64,000 bases of DNA from Auriscalpium vulgare (taxonomy: Eukaryota > Basidiomycota > Agaricomycetes > Russulales > Auriscalpiaceae): contig JAHBBC010000016.1 in assembly GCA_019915015.1 (NCBI GenBank), positions 62,001 through 126,000 on the forward strand, read 5' to 3'. The notes beneath the pieces were generated by a model. It saw only the letters and a program-made list of their open reading frames with translations, had not been told where the DNA came from and did no database searches. Shown here piece by piece: positions 59,515-64,000 of the stretch (the first letter of the stretch is position 1; every line of letters starts with the position of its first letter). Both the position numbers and the translations under genes were made by a program.

Positions 59515-60368
59515 CGTGTGCAGAGTTTTCAGTAAGATACAAGGACTGGCAAAGAGAACGAAAGGGGACGAGAATGGGGGAAGCTTTGCCAACAGCTTTT
59601 AAGCCAATGCCAGCATAGGTCAAGGAGCGGCGAACATTTCGCGACGGGCGCTTCGCGGGGATTAGAATGTTTGGGCATGAGGGCGGAAAGCAATTCCGAG
59701 TTGGATAGAGAACTGCCGCACCCAGGGGAATCAACGATGGTGAGCCGAAAACGGGCTGCCATATGGCCAGGGTGCCTCGGTGGAACGCCTTGTCGATTTT
59801 GATTCCGGCCGTATTCCGAGAGTAGGCGCTTTAGGATAGATGACGTCCAAATTCCCCACTGGTGTAAAATTTTACTAACACACGACAACCGCGACATAGA
59901 GCCCGGTTGCCGAAACTCGGGGTTCGCCTCGCTGCACTGCTTCACCAGTGGGAAATCAGAAAGCCAAAATAAGCAAAAGCTAGCCACCTTATCCTCTGAT
60001 CTACGCACAGCATGGAAAAGGAGGGGTTGGCCAGAAACTTCCGCCGACTTCTGAGATGAGAACTCGGCGGTGCCCAGACTGCATCGAGAGGGGAGCCAGA
60101 GCAAGTGTGGAGACTAGAAGCAAGCGGTGTGTCGGCTCAAAACTTCCCAGCATTGAAGAGGAGAAGTGTGAATGGCAGAGACATGTAATGGTGGCAAGAA
60201 AAAAAGTGACAGAGCGAAACGTCGGGACGCGAGCGCCACTGTGCCGCGCTGGGTCACGGGGTCCAACCCCGACCCGCACGCGCGTTTCGCTTTCTCGTGT
60301 TCGACGTCCGTCTGGCTCCATTTCTCCCTCTCCTCAGCACAATCAACCCGCATGCTTTGACAATATCG
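59515..60368. promoter_or_regulatory. Divergent promoter region
   Basis: 854 bp between the oxygenase copy B start (minus) and the DENND6-like start (plus). It should contain both promoters. No gene or clear TATA box is supported. Confidence 0.45.
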
Positions 60369-62568
60369 ATGGACAAAGACGGTGGCGTAGGCGTAGCGCC
60401 GTCCTCGAGGCGCGCTTCTGCATCCTCCAGCGCTGGCGCTGATACCCCAGCTGCATCTGCATCAACAGCCAGTGCAATCATCCCCTCCGCACTCGCTCAA
60501 AAGCGCAGGCTTTCAAAGATCCAGCGCTCCCCATCTTCAGCACAGCTATCATTCAAGCCGCCACTGGCGCCACTGCGCCCCACCAAGACGCTCACGCGCA
60601 CCCGTTCACTGCCCCTGCGCTCCCCAACCACTGCCCAGGCGAACATTCCATCGATACAAGATGTCGCATTCGATCCCGAAAGGCTTGTCAGATTGCACCA
60701 GTGGGCATTGGGATTGGCAATAGGCACTCCTGGTCTTTTACGCCGTCATGCCTAGCCCACTCACGCGTCATGCCTTGCAGTCGATTTTGACCTCGATCTG
60801 GGCCCCGTCATAAGCTGTATCTTCCCCCCGCTTCAACTCTACCCTTTTGAGGCCGAGAATATGTCAGTCGTGCTTCCGCTGCCCTCCACACTGTACGTAT
60901 TGAACTTAACACCCCAGTGCCTTTTCCGCGTTCCCTGATTCTCCTCAATTCCGCGAAGGTTCGCAGATGCACTCATTTCGAATACAAGGGCAAGTACCGC
61001 CGCGTGGAGCACGTTCCTCATCGACTCAGCGGCGGCCGGTCTTGCCAGACGGGTTTATCTACGGGTATTCCCACTTCAACCAACGGAGAGATCCTGCCTC
61101 CAAGCGGGGTTACGTTCAGGTAGTTCTATCATGGTTTCTCCTCGGAGTAACGACTGACTGGTCTAATCACTTGGAAGCGTTCTGTCGTAATTTTGACTCA
61201 CTATCCGTACCCGGCCCTCTTCTATGCACTTCTGTCGAAGTTGGGGCCGATGTACCACGCACACGGGGAGCCAATTCTCGAAGTTGCCTGCCATAACATT
61301 GCCAATTGGTAAGGCTCGTCATCTCTGTCACTAGTCCGATCAAGAGCGGGTGTTCATGCATCGCATGGAAGCACAGGTCCGCCCCTGCCGCTGGTCTGAC
61401 AATCGAGCTCGGCTTCGTGGGCTCTGTACTCCACGTAGAGCTCCCACAAAACGTTGATGAACAGCAATTGAGTAGTACTGCCCATCTGCACGCGCAGACT
61501 GATCAGGACTGGCATGTGAGTCACTCTAGCTTTGATTTCGGCATTGTAGCTCAACGCCACCTTAGATCCTCGCCTGTGCTCCCCCTCCTGTCCCACCGCC
61601 ATTAAACCTCTTCGAGAGCACGGTTTCCCATCTGTGGTCCATCTGGGAATGTCTCGTACTATGCGAGCCAATACTTCTCTTCGGCCATTCTCCAGCCATC
61701 ACTAGCCAGGCGGTGTGGTGGCTGCGTGATCTGTTCCGTCCTGTATGTTTTCCGTGATTTAGAAGTCCCTTCTGATCCTTATTATCATCCCGCAGATTCC
61801 ATGGGCTGGCGACTTCCGCCCGTATTATACCATCCATGATAAGGATCACAACGTGTTGGTCAATGACATGCCGCCCAAAGCCGGTCTGCTGTTGGGCGTT
61901 ACGAACCCCTTTTTTGAGAAAGCGTGCAGCCATTGGCCACATGTTCTCAGCCTGGGAGGCGCAAGGTGAGATACGTACCGGTTGTTCAAGTATACCGGCG
62001 TCCCTGATCGATCATGCAGTAATCCCCAAAGCTCTAGTGATCTTCCATCGAGCGTGGTCGGGCCCCCGCCCGGATGGAAGACAAAGACTCACAAGCGGTT
62101 CATATCCAAAGACCGGCAGTTGCTTCAGCAAATGGAAGATGCATTCCGACGCGGACCGCTAGCTCGTGAGCAGCTTCTGTCTCCATTTGTTTTTCAGCCG
62201 ACTCACGGCAGATGCATCTAGTCGAGGAAGCGTCGACAAACCTCAGGCGACATTTCTCCTCGCGCTCGGCTGCCCTCCTCGTGCCCCTCAATCGCTATTT
62301 GAATACGCTCATTCCCTCGCCCGCCGAAACAATCCGTACACCGTCCGTCACCGCACGCCTCAAGCCCTTCAATAACAACAATTTCTTGGCCTCGTTGAAG
62401 ACGCATGGTGCGGTCCTTCCTTTCCGCTCGGCACAAAAGCAGCGTCTATTCTACGAGCGATGGTTGCGAACGCCGGCGTTCGGCCTCTGGCTCGCACGTC
62501 AAGAAGAGGTCGTCGAACGGGTGTTGGCAGAAAAACGGACAACACGCGCGTCGACGCCGTCGGCATGA
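60369..62568 (+). CDS. DENND6-like DENN-domain protein
   Basis: Starts MDKDGGVGVAPSSRRASASS at 60369 and ends VLAEKRTTRASTPSA at 62568. After a Ser-rich disordered N-terminus come DFDLDLGPVISCIFPPLQLY, FSAFPDSPQF, the GFIYGYSHFNQRRDPASKRG block, SVVILTHYPYPALFYALLSK, SHLWSIWECLVLCEPILLFG, WWLRDLFRPIPWAGDFRPYY and GLLLGVTNPFFEKACSHWPH. These are the signature segments of DENND6/AFI1-type DENN proteins, Rab GEFs of endosomal trafficking (family knowledge). The C-terminus is LVPLNRYLNTLIPSP to RLFYERWLRTPAFGLWLARQ. Introns near 61750-62160 were followed only by homology to the family's order of motifs. No disabling changes noted. Confidence 0.82.
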
Positions 62569-64000
62569 GCATCATGTCGGCGATAACATATCGCTCTTGT
62601 TGAATATACCCACCGCTATTTCTGCCGAAAACGTCCAGAGATATTTGGGCGGCAGCAGCGCACCAGCAAATTCTTCTGGCGCAAAAAGAGACTCTAAAAC
62701 GTTGATTGGGCGCCAGGAAATTGTACGTCGACTTCATCTCCGACTTGCTCTACCGAGATCAGCAGGTCACACCCGTCGGTGAAGTATACGGAGGTTTCCT
62801 GGCCCGGGTCAGGAGGCGCTGACCCGTTTGCTGGACCCGGCGTACTCGGCAGGGCCCTGATCAATCTTATCAGTTATGCCGTTGCATATAGCATGATAGG
62901 GTGCGTTCCGGCTTATTTCACCGGCCACGCAATTCCCACTGCTGTTGGGCTCGCCTGAGTCGAGATGCTCATCCCGCTGGGTTCCGCTGTTCTCGCCGCC
63001 GCCGACAAAGACGGATCGGCGGGCAACATGCGAAGAGTCCTCGCGCGGACGCCGCGCTGCAGGCTCGCGTCTCAGATTCTCGAGGTTTTTAGACCTGTCA
63101 TGGGTCTGCGAGGACGTGCGGCCTCTAGCCCGTATGGCGAGAGCTACGCCGCTGGATTGGTCGCTGTCACGGCCCCCCGCGTCCTGTCAGCTGTCCGCCG
63201 GGTCTGCTGTAAAGGCTTACTATGGTGGGATACGGTCTGTGTACTGCATCAGAAGCCACGTTTTTCGGGTTGCTGATAGTTGCGACTGCAAACGAGCTAA
63301 GGGTGCCTGCTCCACATCCACGCTGTCTCAGGCATTTTCTTGTGAAGACGACGTAGGTGGGGGGTCTGAGGTCATATCACAACCTGCATACATTGCGATC
63401 CCCCGAGCGCTTTTCAGGGCCGGCCGGACCACAATACAACGGTGGGTACGTCAATTCTTCTTGATGGCGACTTACAGAACGCCCCTGCAGGACTGTCTCC
63501 TCAAAGTGGGGTCGGCCCTGAAAGTACTCTCCGCCCGACCATCGCGCTTTTTGCCCACTCATTCCTCATCGCAGCCAGCCTCGAGGACATGACACGAAGC
63601 GGTCATCTCCATGCAGGAGGGACTGAGCGCCGAAACCTAGAGCGCCGGGTTCGTCGCGGTCACGAGATTTCTACTAGTGTCAACTTTCCTCCAGACTTGG
63701 CGTTTAACGTTAGCTTGACATGGACATATCGCCTTGTCGACTACTCGCCTTCCGAACAAGAATCTTGGTATGCCCCACAAAACATGCTTCCCAACGGCTG
63801 ACCACGCCTCGTGCGGATTCCCCGTTCCTGCACCCCGACTGTCCTTGCTTCTATCAAGATCCTGATCCTTGTCAGGTCCCGTTCAGTAATCCAGGCTACC
63901 TCCGCGCAGCCTCGGTCAGTCCTCTTTATACCTCTCCATACCTATCGCTCGAATCAATGAAACACCATATACGAAGGGTTCGAGAAGATTGGCTCGCTAG
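62569..64000 (+). other. Unresolved partial gene at right edge
   Basis: Protein-like stretches on the plus strand suggest a spliced gene that runs past the window: NISLLLNIPTAISAENVQRY (about 62598), then FISDLLYRDQQVTPVGEVYG (about 62730), a hydrophobic ALINLISYAVAYSMI (about 62850), PTIALFAHSFLIAASLEDMT (about 63538) and FPPDLAFNVSLTWTYRLVDY (about 63690). I could not place these in one consistent frame or in a family. Confidence 0.4.

Overview
The window looks like nuclear DNA of a filamentous basidiomycete, probably an Agaricomycete (inference). Coding DNA is GC-rich. Genes are split by many short introns of about 50-65 nt with GTGCGT/GTACGT-type donors. Most recognisable proteins are eukaryotic and fungal: MEX67, a DBP6/DDX51-type helicase, VPS39, a DENND6-like protein and ABCC transporters. 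No rRNA, tRNA or CRISPR array could be supported.

Layout. 1-5.08 kb: a complete PIF/Harbinger DNA transposon with 67-bp terminal inverted repeats, joined head-to-head to a second, truncated copy. Together they form a near-perfect palindrome of at least 3.36 kb that runs off the window start. 5.1-7.3 kb: nothing recognised. 7.3-9.6 kb: a very GC-rich gene for a proline/serine-rich protein. 10.1-15.2 kb: two related loci for short repetitive secreted peptides. The one at 10.17-10.69 kb is decayed. The one at 13.77-15.17 kb reads as intact with 16 exons. 16.0-18.5 kb: a cytochrome b5/acyl-CoA dehydrogenase fusion. 18.7-24.2 kb (minus) and 39.0-44.3 kb (plus): two closely similar full-length ABCC transporters in inverted orientation. 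Between them lie an AT-hook/Myb-like protein, MEX67, an ankyrin protein, a Gln-rich protein and the helicase. 44.7-64 kb: VPS39, a conserved unknown, an F-box protein, a small basic protein, two tandem 2-oxoglutarate/Fe(II) oxygenase-like genes, a DENND6-like protein and an unresolved partial gene.

The most interesting item is the 13.77-15.17 kb locus. It encodes a signal peptide followed by 13 copies of the core DSIYSPNW, each followed by Lys-Arg, a Kex2-type site. Ten consecutive repeats each occupy their own identical 39-nt exon, separated by 52-nt introns, so the DNA is a 91-bp exon-plus-intron tandem array. All introns are phase 1, so repeats could be skipped or duplicated without breaking the frame, and each 52-nt intron would add an in-frame TAA if retained. 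The reading (585 nt, 194 residues) is my own manual splice reconstruction. The organisation resembles fungal Kex2-processed repeat precursors (dikaritin-type RiPPs or alpha-factor-like signals). I found no UstYa-type gene nearby and no CaaX end. The flanking acyl-CoA dehydrogenase and ABC transporter are possible but unproven partners.
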